A stretch of DNA of 64,000 bases from JAGVPT01 sp963717445 (GCA_963717445.1 OY970334.1:3968001-4032000), one strand, 5' to 3'. Shown: positions 16,466 through 25,376, counted from the first letter of the stretch. The notes: generated by a model from the sequence alone, not told the origin. Translations and numbers: made by a program.

Positions 16466-17491
16466 ATGGCAACAGCTATTCTTAATAAGGAATCAAAAGA
16501 AGTGAAGACACATCGCTGGAAAGATTTAGGATTGTCCAACGCAAAACTCATCGACTTGTACCGCCAAATGCTTCTCATCCGCCGGTTTGAAGAGCGCTCC
16601 GCCCAAGAATACGGCAAAAGCAAAATCGGAGGTTTCTGTCATTTGTACATCGGGCAGGAAGCGGTTGGCGTGGGCGCAATAGCTGCATTGCGCGAGGACG
16701 ATTACATTTTTTCCGCTTATCGCGACCATGGGCATGCCATTGCACGCGGGATGGACCCGAAAGTGATCATGGCGGAATTATTCGGCAAGTTTACCGGCTG
16801 CTCAAAAGGGATCGGAGGCTCGATGCACATGTTCGACGCATCGAAAAGGTTCATGGGTGGATACGGCATTGTCGGCGGCCATGTACCTCTTGCTTCCGGT
16901 ACTGCCTTTGCGTCAAAGTATCTCGGCAGAGATTCTGTTACTGTATGCTTTTTTGGTGAGGCAGCGGCAAATCAAGGTGTCTTTCACGAGACGCTGAATC
17001 TTGCGGCGTTGTGGAAATTACCGGTCGTCTTCATTTGTGAAAATAATCGTTTCGGAATGGGAACGGCTGTTGAACGGTCGACGGCTGTGTGGGACATCTA
17101 CCAAAAAGCGTCGGCGTACAATATCACACGGCAATGGGTTGACGGGATGGATGTGCTCGAAATGTACCGCGTCGTAAAAGAAGCGGTCGACCGTGCCCGC
17201 GCGACGAACGAACCGACGATGCTTGAAGCAAGGACATACCGATTCAGGGGCCACTCGATGTCCGACCCGATTCATGGACACTACAGGACAAAAGAGGAAG
17301 TTGAAGAACAAAAGAAGAGCGATCCGATTCCAGCTTTTGGGCATGAATTGCTTGCGGCCGATATTCTCAGCCAGGCCATCATCGATGAGATGGAACTGGA
17401 GATTAAAAAGACCGTCGATGGATCGGTTGAATTTGCCGAGCACAGCCCCGATCCGCCGGCTGATTTTTTGTATGAAAACGTCTACTCGTAA
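16466..17491 (+). CDS. pdhA: Pyruvate dehydrogenase E1 component, alpha subunit
   Basis: 341 residues. GFCHLYIGQEAVGVGA, GKFTGCSKGIGGSMHMFD and RFRGHSMSDP are PDH E1 alpha hallmarks. The TPP motif reads FFGEAAANQGVFHETLN with ENNRFGMG about 15 residues later, near 165-198. The usual GDG is GEA here, a substitution also seen in a subset of plastid-like and bacterial PDH alphas, so activity is still expected. A perfect AAGGAG sits before the ATG at 16466. It is the first gene of a complete PDH E1-E1-E2 set and shares the upstream E3. Confidence 0.93.
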   Translation: MATAILNKESKEVKTHRWKDLGLSNAKLIDLYRQMLLIRRFEERSAQEYGKSKIGGFCHLYIGQEAVGVGAIAALREDDYIFSAYRDHGHAIARGMDPKVIMAELFGKFTGCSKGIGGSMHMFDASKRFMGGYGIVGGHVPLASGTAFASKYLGRDSVTVCFFGEAAANQGVFHETLNLAALWKLPVVFICENNRFGMGTAVERSTAVWDIYQKASAYNITRQWVDGMDVLEMYRVVKEAVDRARATNEPTMLEARTYRFRGHSMSDPIHGHYRTKEEVEEQKKSDPIPAFGHELLAADILSQAIIDEMELEIKKTVDGSVEFAEHSPDPPADFLYENVYS

Positions 17492-17514
17492 TATTGAAAA
17501 AGGGAACATAAAGC

Positions 17515-18492
17515 ATGGCAGTGATTGCATTTCGTGAAGCGTTAAATCAGGCAATGTGTGAGGAAATGGAACGGGACCCGAATGTGTTTTTAATGGGCGA
17601 GGAGGTGGGGCAGTACCAGGGCGCGTATAAAGTGAGCCAAGGCATGCTCCAAAAATTCGGAGAGAAAAGAGTAATCGACACCCCGATTACGGAGGCCGGG
17701 TTTGCCGGTTTAGGAATAGGGGCCGCGATGGTCGGCCTTCGGCCGATCGTTGAAATGATGACATGGAATTTTGCTATCCTCGCATTCGACCAGTTGTTCA
17801 ACAATGCGGCAAAAATTCGGTACATGTCCGGCGGGCAATTTAAGGTGCCGCTGGTTGTTCGAGGCCCTTCCGGCGCCGCGCACGCCCTTGCTTCACAGCA
17901 CTCTCAATCACTCGAATCGATGCTCTCTCACGTCCCAGGATTAATCGTGATCATTCCATCGACCCCGGCCGACGGGAAAGGGCTTTTGAAGTCTGCTATC
18001 CGAGACGATAATCCGGTGATGTTTATGGAAAGCGAAATGATGTACGGCCATAAAGGGGAAGTGCCGGAAGAAGAATACACGATCCCGATCGGCGTCGGGG
18101 ATATTAAGCGCAAAGGCGAACACGTCACAATTGTCGCATGGTCGAAGATGCTTCATGTCTCGCTTGCGGCCGCCGATGAATTGATGAAAGAGGGAATCGA
18201 AGCCGAGGTGATCGACCCCCGGACGATCCGCCCGTTAGATGAGGATTTGATTATTAATTCCGTCAAGAAAACGAACCGGTGCGTTATTGTCGAGGAGGCG
18301 TGGCCATTTGCATCTGTCGGTGCCGAAATTACGACTCGTATATATGCAAAAGCGTTCGATTACCTTGACGCGCCGATCGAGCGCCTGAACGGTGCAGACA
18401 TCCCGATGCCGTACGCAACAAATCTCGAAAAGCAAGCGCTGCCGAACGTTCCAAAGATCGTGGCAGCGGTTAAAAAGGTTCTCTATCGTTAA
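17515..18492 (+). CDS. pdhB: Pyruvate dehydrogenase E1 component, beta subunit
   Basis: 325 residues. FREALNQAMCEEMERDPNVF, MGEEVGQYQGAYKVS, RGPSGAAHALASQHSQSLES and DPRTIRPLDEDL are typical PDH beta segments; the HSQSLE stretch separates PDH from branched-chain beta subunits. It follows pdhA by 23 bases. It forms the heterotetrameric E1 with PdhA that decarboxylates pyruvate. Confidence 0.94.
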   Translation: MAVIAFREALNQAMCEEMERDPNVFLMGEEVGQYQGAYKVSQGMLQKFGEKRVIDTPITEAGFAGLGIGAAMVGLRPIVEMMTWNFAILAFDQLFNNAAKIRYMSGGQFKVPLVVRGPSGAAHALASQHSQSLESMLSHVPGLIVIIPSTPADGKGLLKSAIRDDNPVMFMESEMMYGHKGEVPEEEYTIPIGVGDIKRKGEHVTIVAWSKMLHVSLAAADELMKEGIEAEVIDPRTIRPLDEDLIINSVKKTNRCVIVEEAWPFASVGAEITTRIYAKAFDYLDAPIERLNGADIPMPYATNLEKQALPNVPKIVAAVKKVLYR

Positions 18493-18527
18493 ATGAAGTT
18501 ACTTCATAATGGGAAAGCGACGAACAC

Positions 18528-19754
18528 ATGGCGACAAAAATAGCAATGCCGAAACTCAGCGACACGATGGAAGAGGGAATTATTCTGAAGTGGCTGAAGA
18601 AGGAAGGTGAATCGGTGAAGCAAGGGGAAATTATTGCCGAGGTCCAAACGGACAAAGCCGACATGGAGCTTGAGGCGTACGATACCGGCATTTTGCGAAA
18701 AATATTTGTACCCGAAGGAAAGGGTGCGGCAGTTGGAAAACCAATTGCAATCATTGGCGCCGCAACAGAAGACATATCAGCGTTGCTCGCCGATACGAGT
18801 ACTCCAAGTTCGGGACACGGGACGCCGACCACTGCCGCCTCCTCGCCAAAACCGGTTGAGCAAGTTCAGCATTCGGGAGAGGCTTCGACCTCTTCCGCCA
18901 CGGAGGGCGACGGTCATTTGAAAGCATCACCGCTCGCGAAAGCAATAGCCGCGCAAAACAAAATAGATTTGCATTCTATTAGTGGTTCCGGACCGATGGG
19001 ACGGATTGTGAAGAAAGATATCGAAACGTCCCTTGCAAAAAGTGGAATTCATGCGCCGCGGGCATACATTGCCGGTACGTCGCAGGAAATTCCTTTGTCG
19101 TTGATGCGAAAGACCATTGCCAAAAGGCTCGTCGAAAGTAAAACAACCGCTCCCCATTTTTATCTGACGTATGAGGTCGATATGAAGCGCGCGATCGATC
19201 TTCGGGCTTCCTTAAATACGAACGACAATGTGAAGATAAGCTACAACGATATCATTGTTAGAGCATGTGCGTTTGCACTCCGCAATCATCCCAAAGTGAA
19301 TTCATCCTATGCCGGCGATAAGATAATTCAACATGGCGCGATCAATGTCGGTGTGGCGGTTGCCATCGACAACGGACTGATCACGCCGGTCATCCGTAAT
19401 GCCGATATGAAGAGCCTCTTTGAGATTGCGACCGAATCGAAAGAACTGGCGGCTAAAGCGCGGGATAAAAAGCTTAAGCCGGAAGAATTCAGCGGGGGGA
19501 CATTCACAGTAAGCAACTTGGGGATGCTCGGCGTTGAGGAATTTGCAGCGATCATCAACCCACCCGAAGCCGCAATTCTGGCAGTGGGAACAATTGTAGA
19601 GAAACCTGTCGTTGAAAATGGCCGGATCGTTGCGGGCAACAGGCTCAAACTGACGCTCTCGTGCGATCATCGCGTCGTCGACGGTGCCGTTGGCGCTCAA
19701 TTTATGCAGGAAGTGAAGTTGATTCTGGAGAACCCCTGGAAACTCGCCGTGTAA
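18528..19754 (+). CDS. pdhC: Dihydrolipoamide acetyltransferase (PDH E2)
   Basis: 408 residues. There is a single lipoyl domain (1-80) with VQTDKADMELEAYDTG around the lipoylated lysine. A Ser/Thr/Pro-rich linker follows, then a subunit-binding domain near 127-165 (KASPLAKAIAAQNKIDLHSI), and the catalytic core ends in SCDHRVVDGAVGAQF. The DKADME motif is the PDH form. It produces acetyl-CoA for the TCA cycle and biosynthesis. It is the last gene of the 12-kb cluster; the next unit has its own promoter. Confidence 0.94.
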   Translation: MATKIAMPKLSDTMEEGIILKWLKKEGESVKQGEIIAEVQTDKADMELEAYDTGILRKIFVPEGKGAAVGKPIAIIGAATEDISALLADTSTPSSGHGTPTTAASSPKPVEQVQHSGEASTSSATEGDGHLKASPLAKAIAAQNKIDLHSISGSGPMGRIVKKDIETSLAKSGIHAPRAYIAGTSQEIPLSLMRKTIAKRLVESKTTAPHFYLTYEVDMKRAIDLRASLNTNDNVKISYNDIIVRACAFALRNHPKVNSSYAGDKIIQHGAINVGVAVAIDNGLITPVIRNADMKSLFEIATESKELAAKARDKKLKPEEFSGGTFTVSNLGMLGVEEFAAIINPPEAAILAVGTIVEKPVVENGRIVAGNRLKLTLSCDHRVVDGAVGAQFMQEVKLILENPWKLAV

Positions 19755-19772
19755 TTTTCTCTGAAAAAATTC

Positions 19773-19801
19773 TTGCTTTTTCGCCGGTTTTGACGTAAAT
19801 T
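19773..19801 (+). promoter_or_regulatory. Predicted promoter of the rplM operon
   Basis: TTGCTT at 19773-19778, a 17-base spacer and TAAATT at 19796-19801 (TAAATTTA in full). It lies 42 bases before the GTG start of rplM and just after pdhC. Confidence 0.55.
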
Positions 19802-19843
19802 TAAAAGCTGTATAAACTTGAATTTTGAACTGTGGAGGTTGTT

Positions 19844-20293
19844 GTGGCTTTCGGAGATAAAAGCACATATTTTTTTAAACAGAGTGAAATCGAACAAAAG
19901 TGGTACCTCGTTGATGCCCAAGGCCAAACTCTTGGGAGGGTTGCAACTCAGGTTGCAAAAGTCCTTCGGGGTAAACACAAACCGATCTTTACTCCAAACG
20001 TGGATACCGGTGATTTTGTCATCGTTGTTAATGCCGAGAAGATCAAAGTGACGGGGAAGCGGACAGATATGAAAGAGTATTTTCATTATACAGGATATCC
20101 GGGAGGCGCAGTGTTTGAGAGCTTTAAGGATGTGCTGAAAAAAAATCCTCAAAGGGTGATAGAACATGCCGTCAAAGGGATGCTTCCGCACAATCGTTTG
20201 GGAAAACGGATCTTTAAAAAATTAAAAGTCTACACCGGCACCGAACATCCGCACGCGGCTCAGAAGCCCGAAGCACTCGCGGTCAAAAGCTAA
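19844..20293 (+). CDS. rplM: 50S ribosomal protein L13
   Basis: 149 residues. The signatures are QKWYLVDAQGQTLGRVATQ, GMLPHNRLGKRIFKKLKVY and TGTEHPHAAQKPE. The start is the GTG at 19844, because GGAGG at 19834-19838 is 5 bases upstream; the GTG at 19832 would overlap that site. It is followed by rpsI, the near-universal partner. Confidence 0.97.
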   Translation: MAFGDKSTYFFKQSEIEQKWYLVDAQGQTLGRVATQVAKVLRGKHKPIFTPNVDTGDFVIVVNAEKIKVTGKRTDMKEYFHYTGYPGGAVFESFKDVLKKNPQRVIEHAVKGMLPHNRLGKRIFKKLKVYTGTEHPHAAQKPEALAVKS

Positions 20294-20327
20294 ATACTCA
20301 ATACCATTTTGATATCGAAGGACTAGA

Positions 20328-20720
20328 ATGCCTCAACACAATATCATCGCTGTCGGACGCCGCAAGACCTCGGTAGCTCGTGTGATTCTCAAAGCGGGTT
20401 CCGGCACGATTGTCGTGAACAAACAGCCGTTCGAAAAATATTTTCCTCAGGAAATTTACCGAGCGGATATCGTAAAGCCGTTCAGCGTTACAGAGACTGC
20501 GGGTAAATACGATGTCGCCGTGACCGTTGAGGGTGGGGGAGCCGCGGGACAAGCCGGTGCGATGCGACTTGGAATCGCGCGGGCGCTTCTCGAAGCGAGC
20601 GATGAATTCCGCACTTCGTTGCGCAGCCACACGCTGCTCACCCGCGACCCGCGAATGGTGGAGCGGAAAAAATACGGACAGAAAAAAGCCCGTAAACGAT
20701 TTCAATTTTCAAAACGATAA
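20328..20720 (+). CDS. rpsI: 30S ribosomal protein S9
   Basis: 130 residues. The start GRRKTSVARVILKAGSGTIV and the C-terminal KKYGQKKARKRFQFSKR, whose tail reaches the P-site tRNA, are diagnostic. It pairs with rplM in one operon. A hairpin directly after its stop may end part of the transcript. Confidence 0.98.
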   Translation: MPQHNIIAVGRRKTSVARVILKAGSGTIVVNKQPFEKYFPQEIYRADIVKPFSVTETAGKYDVAVTVEGGGAAGQAGAMRLGIARALLEASDEFRTSLRSHTLLTRDPRMVERKKYGQKKARKRFQFSKR

Positions 20721-20721
20721 G

Positions 20722-20758
20722 AGAAAGGCCGCGAACAGCGATGTGTTCGCCCTTTTCT
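20722..20758 (+). terminator. Hairpin terminator after rpsI
   Basis: GCGAACA at 20731-20737 pairs with TGTTCGC at 20744-20750. The flanking AGAAAGG and CCTTTTCT extend the stem with one bulge. The T-rich run is short, so termination may be partial. Confidence 0.6.
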
Positions 20759-20777
20759 GTTACGTTATATCAAGCAT

Positions 20778-20819
20778 ACTTTCCGACTTGTACGGAAGTG
20801 TCCCCCTTAGGGGGATCCC
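20778..20819 (+). promoter_or_regulatory. Structured leader upstream of rpsB
   Basis: Two small stems follow each other: TTCCG at 20781-20785 with CGGAA at 20793-20797, and TCCCCC at 20801-20806 with GGGGGA at 20810-20815. The palindrome GGGATCCC (20812-20819) overlaps the second. It is placed 50-90 bases before rpsB, where autogenous S2 control elements lie in many bacteria; that role is inference. Confidence 0.35.
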
Positions 20820-20870
20820 GGATGAGGATGACGAAAGTAGAAGACTAAAACTAAACATAGAAGGAATACC

Positions 20871-21647
20871 ATGCCACGAGTAGAACTCGCCGATCTCCTC
20901 GGTGCGGGTGCCCACTTTGGACACCTCACCCGCCGATGGAATCCCAAGATGAAGCCATATATTTTTATGGAACGCAACGGGATTCACATTATCGACCTCA
21001 AAAAATCTCAGGAACTGCTCGAAGAAGCGTGTACCGCGATTGCGAATATCGCTGCTGAAGGAAAGAAAGTCCTTTTCGTAGGGACAAAAAAGCAGGCGAA
21101 GGACGTTATTCTTGAAGAAGCAAAGCGCTGCAACCAGTATTACATCAGCGAGCGCTGGCTGGGTGGTGCGCTGACAAATTTCACCACGATCAGGAAGAGC
21201 GTGAAGCGTCTGACGAATATCGAGAAGATGGAATCAGACGGCACGTTCGACAAGATCACAAAGAAAGAAGGGCTTTTTCTCACGAGGGAAAAAGACAAAC
21301 TGAGCAAAACGCTTTCCGGCGTTGTCGATATGACGCGGCTCCCCGGCGCTCTGTTCGTTGTCGACGTCAAAAAAGAATCGATCGCGGTGAAGGAAGCAAA
21401 ACGGCTCGGAATTCCGGTGTTTGCTATCGTCGATACGAACTGTGATCCTGACGAAATTGACTATATCATCCCCGGGAACGATGATGCGTTGAAAACGGTG
21501 CAGGTGATCACACGTGCGTTTGCAAACGCGATTCTCGAAGGTTTGGAACGGGTGAAAGCTCATCAGCAGGAAGTACCCGAAGAACACGAAAAACAGGAAG
21601 AAGTTGTGACCAAGGAAGAGACGGCTAAGATTGAAGAGAAAGAGTAA
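20871..21647 (+). CDS. rpsB: 30S ribosomal protein S2
   Basis: 258 residues. LLGAGAHFGHLTRRWNPKMK, YIFMERNGIHIIDL, ERWLGGALTNF and DTNCDPDEIDYIIPGNDDA are the family blocks. The C-terminal 25 residues are a charged Glu/Lys tail that varies among species. It is followed 41 bases later by tsf, as in most bacteria. Confidence 0.98.
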   Translation: MPRVELADLLGAGAHFGHLTRRWNPKMKPYIFMERNGIHIIDLKKSQELLEEACTAIANIAAEGKKVLFVGTKKQAKDVILEEAKRCNQYYISERWLGGALTNFTTIRKSVKRLTNIEKMESDGTFDKITKKEGLFLTREKDKLSKTLSGVVDMTRLPGALFVVDVKKESIAVKEAKRLGIPVFAIVDTNCDPDEIDYIIPGNDDALKTVQVITRAFANAILEGLERVKAHQQEVPEEHEKQEEVVTKEETAKIEEKE

Positions 21648-21688
21648 CTCCATTTTTATTATTCATAGCAGAGAAAAGAAAACGCAGT

Positions 21689-22552
21689 ATGGCTATCACA
21701 AGTGAAACAGTAAAAAAATTACGCGAAAAAACCGGCGCCGGCATGATGGACTGCAAACGTGCGCTCGAAGCGACCAACGGCGACATGGAGAAAGCGATTG
21801 AATTTCTCCGGAAGAAGGGGGCGGCGACTGCAGAGAAGCGCGCCGACCGCATTGCGAATCAAGGCATGATTGTGACAAAAGTGGCGAACGGCGGAACGCT
21901 CGGTGTCATCGTTGAAATCAACAGCGAGACTGATTTTGTGGCGCGGAGCCAGGACTTCATTCAATTCGCAAACGATGTGGCGTCAATTATTGAGCGGAAA
22001 TTGCCAGCGTCAATCGCGGAGTTGCTTGCCCTTCAGTACACCGACAAACGAACGGTAGCGGACGCCCTATCGGACCTTGTCGGAAAAATCGGCGAGAAAA
22101 TCGAAATCAAACGGTTTGATGTTGTTACTGCCAACGGCAGCGTGATTGAAGCGTACACCCACATGGGAAGTAAGATCGGCGTCCTTGTGGAGCTAGCAAC
22201 CGGTTCGGGGTCCGACGAAGTAAAGACCATCGCCCGCGATGTTGCCATGCAGACCGCCGCCATGAATCCGAATGTCGTTTCCCGCGAGCACATCGACAAA
22301 AAAATTATCGAACGCGAGCTCGATATTTACCGGCAACAGGCAAAGAACGAAGGGAAACCCGAGCAGGTTGTCGATCGCATAGCGACGGGGCGGCTCGAAA
22401 AATATTTCCAGGAAGTCGTTCTTCTGGAGCAAAGCTTCATCAAAGACGCGAGCAAAAGCATCAAAGAGGTTTTGCAGGAATCCTCCGGAAAGCTCAACGA
22501 CAAACTCACAGTGCGTCAGTTTAAACGGTATCAACTCGGCGAAGAAAAATAA
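21689..22552 (+). CDS. tsf: Elongation factor Ts
   Basis: 287 residues. The N-terminal UBA-like segment VKKLREKTGAGMMDCKRAL and the nucleotide-exchange motif NSETDFVAR near residue 75 are definitive. It recycles EF-Tu from GDP to GTP. A strong terminator follows between it and pyrH. Confidence 0.98.
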   Translation: MAITSETVKKLREKTGAGMMDCKRALEATNGDMEKAIEFLRKKGAATAEKRADRIANQGMIVTKVANGGTLGVIVEINSETDFVARSQDFIQFANDVASIIERKLPASIAELLALQYTDKRTVADALSDLVGKIGEKIEIKRFDVVTANGSVIEAYTHMGSKIGVLVELATGSGSDEVKTIARDVAMQTAAMNPNVVSREHIDKKIIERELDIYRQQAKNEGKPEQVVDRIATGRLEKYFQEVVLLEQSFIKDASKSIKEVLQESSGKLNDKLTVRQFKRYQLGEEK

Positions 22553-22560
22553 TCGTTGAA

Positions 22561-22591
22561 AGAAAGGTCTCAACCGAGACCTTTCTTTTTA
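22561..22591 (+). terminator. Intrinsic terminator between tsf and pyrH
   Basis: A perfect 11-base stem (22561-22571 with 22576-22586) with a 4-base AACC loop runs directly into a T run to 22590. The pyrH ribosome site starts about 5 bases later, so read-through or a separate promoter is needed for pyrH. Confidence 0.88.
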
Positions 22592-22606
22592 TCCAAGAGG
22601 AGAGCT

Positions 22607-23341
22607 ATGCCGAAGCCAATATACAAGCGGATCATGCTGAAACTTAGCGGCGAGTCGCTTATGGGCGAAAAAGAGTACGGGATCGATTCGGACGTTATCG
22701 GGCGGTATGCCGAAGAGATTAAAAGCGTACAAGCACTCGGCGTGCAAATCGGTATCGTCATCGGTGGCGGGAATATTTACCGCGGCATTGAAAATTCGTC
22801 CGACGGCATCGACAAAGTAACGGGCGACCATATGGGGATGCTCGCGACGGTGATCAACGCGCTTGCGCTTCAAAGCGCGCTCGAACGTCACGGGGTCTTT
22901 ACACGCTGCCAGACTGCAATCAACATGGAACGGATCGCTGAACCGTTCATTCGCCGCCGCGCGATCCGCCATCTGGAAAAGGGCCGCCTTGTGATCTTCG
23001 CCGCAGGAACCGGCAATCCATATTTTACCACGGATACCGCAGCCGTGCTTCGCGCCATTGAAATTGGGGCTGACGTTATCATCAAAGGAACACGAGTCGA
23101 CGGCGTGTATGATTCCGACCCGGAAAAAAATCCCTCTGCAAAACATTTTCCGCATATTTCTTACCACGATGTGCTGCGAAAAGATTTGCGCGTTATGGAC
23201 ATGACGGCAATAACCCTTTGCCAAGAAAATCATCTGCCGATCGCAATTTTTAATATGAATATTCCGTCCAACCTTCGGCGCCTGGTTCTCGGAGAAAAAG
23301 TAGGGACTGCGGTAAGCGACAACGCGGTTGCTTTGCACTAA
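22607..23341 (+). CDS. pyrH: UMP kinase
   Basis: 244 residues, an amino-acid-kinase fold typical of the hexameric bacterial UMP kinase. KRIMLKLSGESLMGEKEYGI, GIVIGGGNIYRG and FAAGTGNPYFTTDTAA are present. It phosphorylates UMP to UDP. The ATG at 22607 has AGGAG 5-6 bases upstream; the open frame extends back to 22556, but that part is the tsf terminator. The pyrH-frr order is standard. Confidence 0.97.
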   Translation: MPKPIYKRIMLKLSGESLMGEKEYGIDSDVIGRYAEEIKSVQALGVQIGIVIGGGNIYRGIENSSDGIDKVTGDHMGMLATVINALALQSALERHGVFTRCQTAINMERIAEPFIRRRAIRHLEKGRLVIFAAGTGNPYFTTDTAAVLRAIEIGADVIIKGTRVDGVYDSDPEKNPSAKHFPHISYHDVLRKDLRVMDMTAITLCQENHLPIAIFNMNIPSNLRRLVLGEKVGTAVSDNAVALH

Positions 23342-23367
23342 TCCAATCATAACCATTGGGTGAGACT

Positions 23368-23925
23368 ATGTTAAAGGAAATTTTAAAGGACGGCGAGACA
23401 CGGATGCACAAAGCCGTGGATGTTGTGCGTACAGAATTGACAAAAATAAGAACCGGTAAAGCGACGACAGCTCTTCTCGATGCAGTCAAAGTAGACTATT
23501 ATGGGACGCCGACGCCGTTGAATCAAGTCGGAAGCGTGAGCGTGCCGGATGTTCATCTTATCACAATTACGCCATGGGACAAAGCGATGCTCGTGCATAT
23601 TGAAAAAGCAATTCTCGCTTCAAACCTTGGGCTGAACCCGAGCACGGACGGAACTGTTGTGCGTGTGCCCATTCCCCCCCTCAACGAAGAACGCCGCAAA
23701 GAGCTTGTCAAGCTCGTCAAAAAATTCGGTGAGGAAGGGAAAGTCGCTATCCGCAACATTCGCCGCGATACGAACGAGCACTTGAAAAAGGCTGAAAAAG
23801 ATGAACACTTTTCCGAGGATGAACGGAAACGGGGAGAACAGGAAACGCAGAAATACACCGACCATTATATCAAAGAAATCGAAAACCTTCTGGCTGTCAA
23901 GGAAAAAGAAATTATGGAAGTGTAG
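23368..23925 (+). CDS. frr: Ribosome recycling factor
   Basis: 185 residues. RTGKATTALLDAVKVDYYGT, PTPLNQVGSVSVPD, NPSTDGTVVRVPIPPLNEER and KKFGEEGKVAIRNIRRD match RRF throughout. It splits post-termination ribosomes with EF-G. The ATG at 23368 follows GGTGAG; a TTG at 23356 is in frame but not needed. It is the last gene of the unit before a terminator. Confidence 0.98.
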   Translation: MLKEILKDGETRMHKAVDVVRTELTKIRTGKATTALLDAVKVDYYGTPTPLNQVGSVSVPDVHLITITPWDKAMLVHIEKAILASNLGLNPSTDGTVVRVPIPPLNEERRKELVKLVKKFGEEGKVAIRNIRRDTNEHLKKAEKDEHFSEDERKRGEQETQKYTDHYIKEIENLLAVKEKEIMEV

Positions 23926-23948
23926 GCCGGATAAAGATTCTTCTACCG

Positions 23949-23977
23949 AAGCCTCATTCTTTCAGTGAGGCTTTTTT
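23949..23977 (+). terminator. Intrinsic terminator after frr
   Basis: AAGCCTCA (23949-23956) pairs with TGAGGCTT (23966-23973) and is followed by a T run to 23977. Confidence 0.88.
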
Positions 23978-24141
23978 ATTTAACGGTCACCGGCTTGACA
24001 ATGGTTCTTCTAAGCAGTATTCTTCCGAAGAATTGCTCGAAAAAAACCACGCTCGATCCTGTAACATTGTACAAGATCTCTCGTAATACTCTTTGGAGGC
24101 CGGAATTTTGAAGTCAGTTACGTTAGACGGCTGAGGTATTT

Positions 24142-24807
24142 ATGGAACCGAAACGGTTATTTAAGTCGAGGACAAACAAGGTCATTGCCGGTGTCTGCGG
24201 CGGCCTGGCAGAATATTTCGACGTTGACCCGGTGATCATGCGGGTCCTTTTCGTGCTGCTTGCTTTTTTTGGCGGCTCCGGGTTTATTCTCTACATCGCC
24301 TGCGCGATCATCATGCCGAAGGAGCTGTTCAATCTTGATGGCCCGGCCGCACCGGTACAATCGCGTTCGGCAAACGCACGGAAATTGTTCGGGATCGCCC
24401 TTATTATTGGCGGCGCAATTGTCCTGTTCTCGAACCTTGGATTCTTTTCTTTTTTCCACGTGTGGGACGTGTCCTGGAGTTTGGTGTTTCCGGTCCTGCT
24501 CATTTTGTTGGGAATGGCAATTATTTATTATCGGCAAGCCGAAGAAGCGCCTGCAACTGAACAGCCTGCAGATTTCCAGGCCGAGCAAACGCCGCCTCCT
24601 GTCGCGCACATTCGCACATTCAGGCGATCAAGGTCCGATAAAAAACTCGGAGGAGTGTGCGGTGGCCTGGCAAAATATTTTTCCATTGATTCCACGTTAT
24701 TGAGATTGTTATATATTATTTTGTGCTTGGCCTCCTTCGGTGCGGGCGTTGTGCTCTATATAACGCTCGTGCTCCTTGTGCCATACGAAAGTCAGTCTAA
24801 CTTATAA
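24142..24807 (+). CDS. Double PspC-domain membrane protein
   Basis: 221 residues with two PspC domains. The first is at about 5-60 (SRTNKVIAGVCGGLAEYFDV, then a membrane helix) and the second at about 163-217 (SRSDKKLGGVCGGLAKYFSI, then a helix). Between them are two further hydrophobic segments and a Pro/Glu-rich linker near 135-160. PspC proteins act in envelope-stress sensing in the inner membrane. A second PspC unit in one protein suggests internal duplication. It lies 24 bases before a LiaF-like gene, which supports a shared membrane-stress role. Exact function is not known. Confidence 0.8.
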   Translation: MEPKRLFKSRTNKVIAGVCGGLAEYFDVDPVIMRVLFVLLAFFGGSGFILYIACAIIMPKELFNLDGPAAPVQSRSANARKLFGIALIIGGAIVLFSNLGFFSFFHVWDVSWSLVFPVLLILLGMAIIYYRQAEEAPATEQPADFQAEQTPPPVAHIRTFRRSRSDKKLGGVCGGLAKYFSIDSTLLRLLYIILCLASFGAGVVLYITLVLLVPYESQSNL

Positions 24808-24830
24808 GTATCTATCGACAAGGTACACTC

Positions 24831-25340
24831 ATGGAACAGCACAATTTCAATCGGTTTCCCATTATAGGGTTAGTACTCGTCCTGTTGGGCGTTGCTTTCT
24901 TGTTGAATCAAATGAGCGTCATTCATATCGGTGGATGGGCGCTCGTGTGGCTCGGGCTTCTTGTCTACGGAGGCGCGGTGGTTATCCGTTCAATCGTCAG
25001 CAACGACCGGAGCAAAGTGTTCTTTGGGACATTATGCTTCCTTAGCGGCATTTTATTTTTTTTGCGGAAAGGCGGCTTCATTCACGGCTCATTCTCAATT
25101 TATTTTCCTGCGTTCATTATCATCGTAGGGCTGGCATTTTTCATGTTGTTCGTCTTCAACGCGAAAGATTGGCATTTGCTGATCCCGTCGATTATTTTTC
25201 TCGGTCTTGGCGCCGCACTGATGCTGACCCACCTTGGCTATTGGTACAGCAGAGACGTCTGGCGGTCCATCGCTTCCTACTGGCCGTTGATTCTGATTCT
25301 GATCGGTGCGACGATGTTATTACGGAGACGGAAAACGTAA
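24831..25340 (+). CDS. LiaF/DUF5668-like multi-helix membrane protein
   Basis: 169 residues with about six membrane helices arranged as short two-helix repeats. PIIGLVLVLLGVAFLLNQM and YWPLILILIGATMLLRRRKT at the ends are the LiaF_TM/DUF5668 pattern. No soluble LiaF C-terminal domain is present. It probably shares a transcript with the PspC gene. Such proteins accompany envelope stress regulators; its own action is unknown. Confidence 0.65.
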   Translation: MEQHNFNRFPIIGLVLVLLGVAFLLNQMSVIHIGGWALVWLGLLVYGGAVVIRSIVSNDRSKVFFGTLCFLSGILFFLRKGGFIHGSFSIYFPAFIIIVGLAFFMLFVFNAKDWHLLIPSIIFLGLGAALMLTHLGYWYSRDVWRSIASYWPLILILIGATMLLRRRKT

Positions 25341-25376
25341 TAGAAGTTTGGAAGGATGAGTGGAGGCGAAGGCTCC

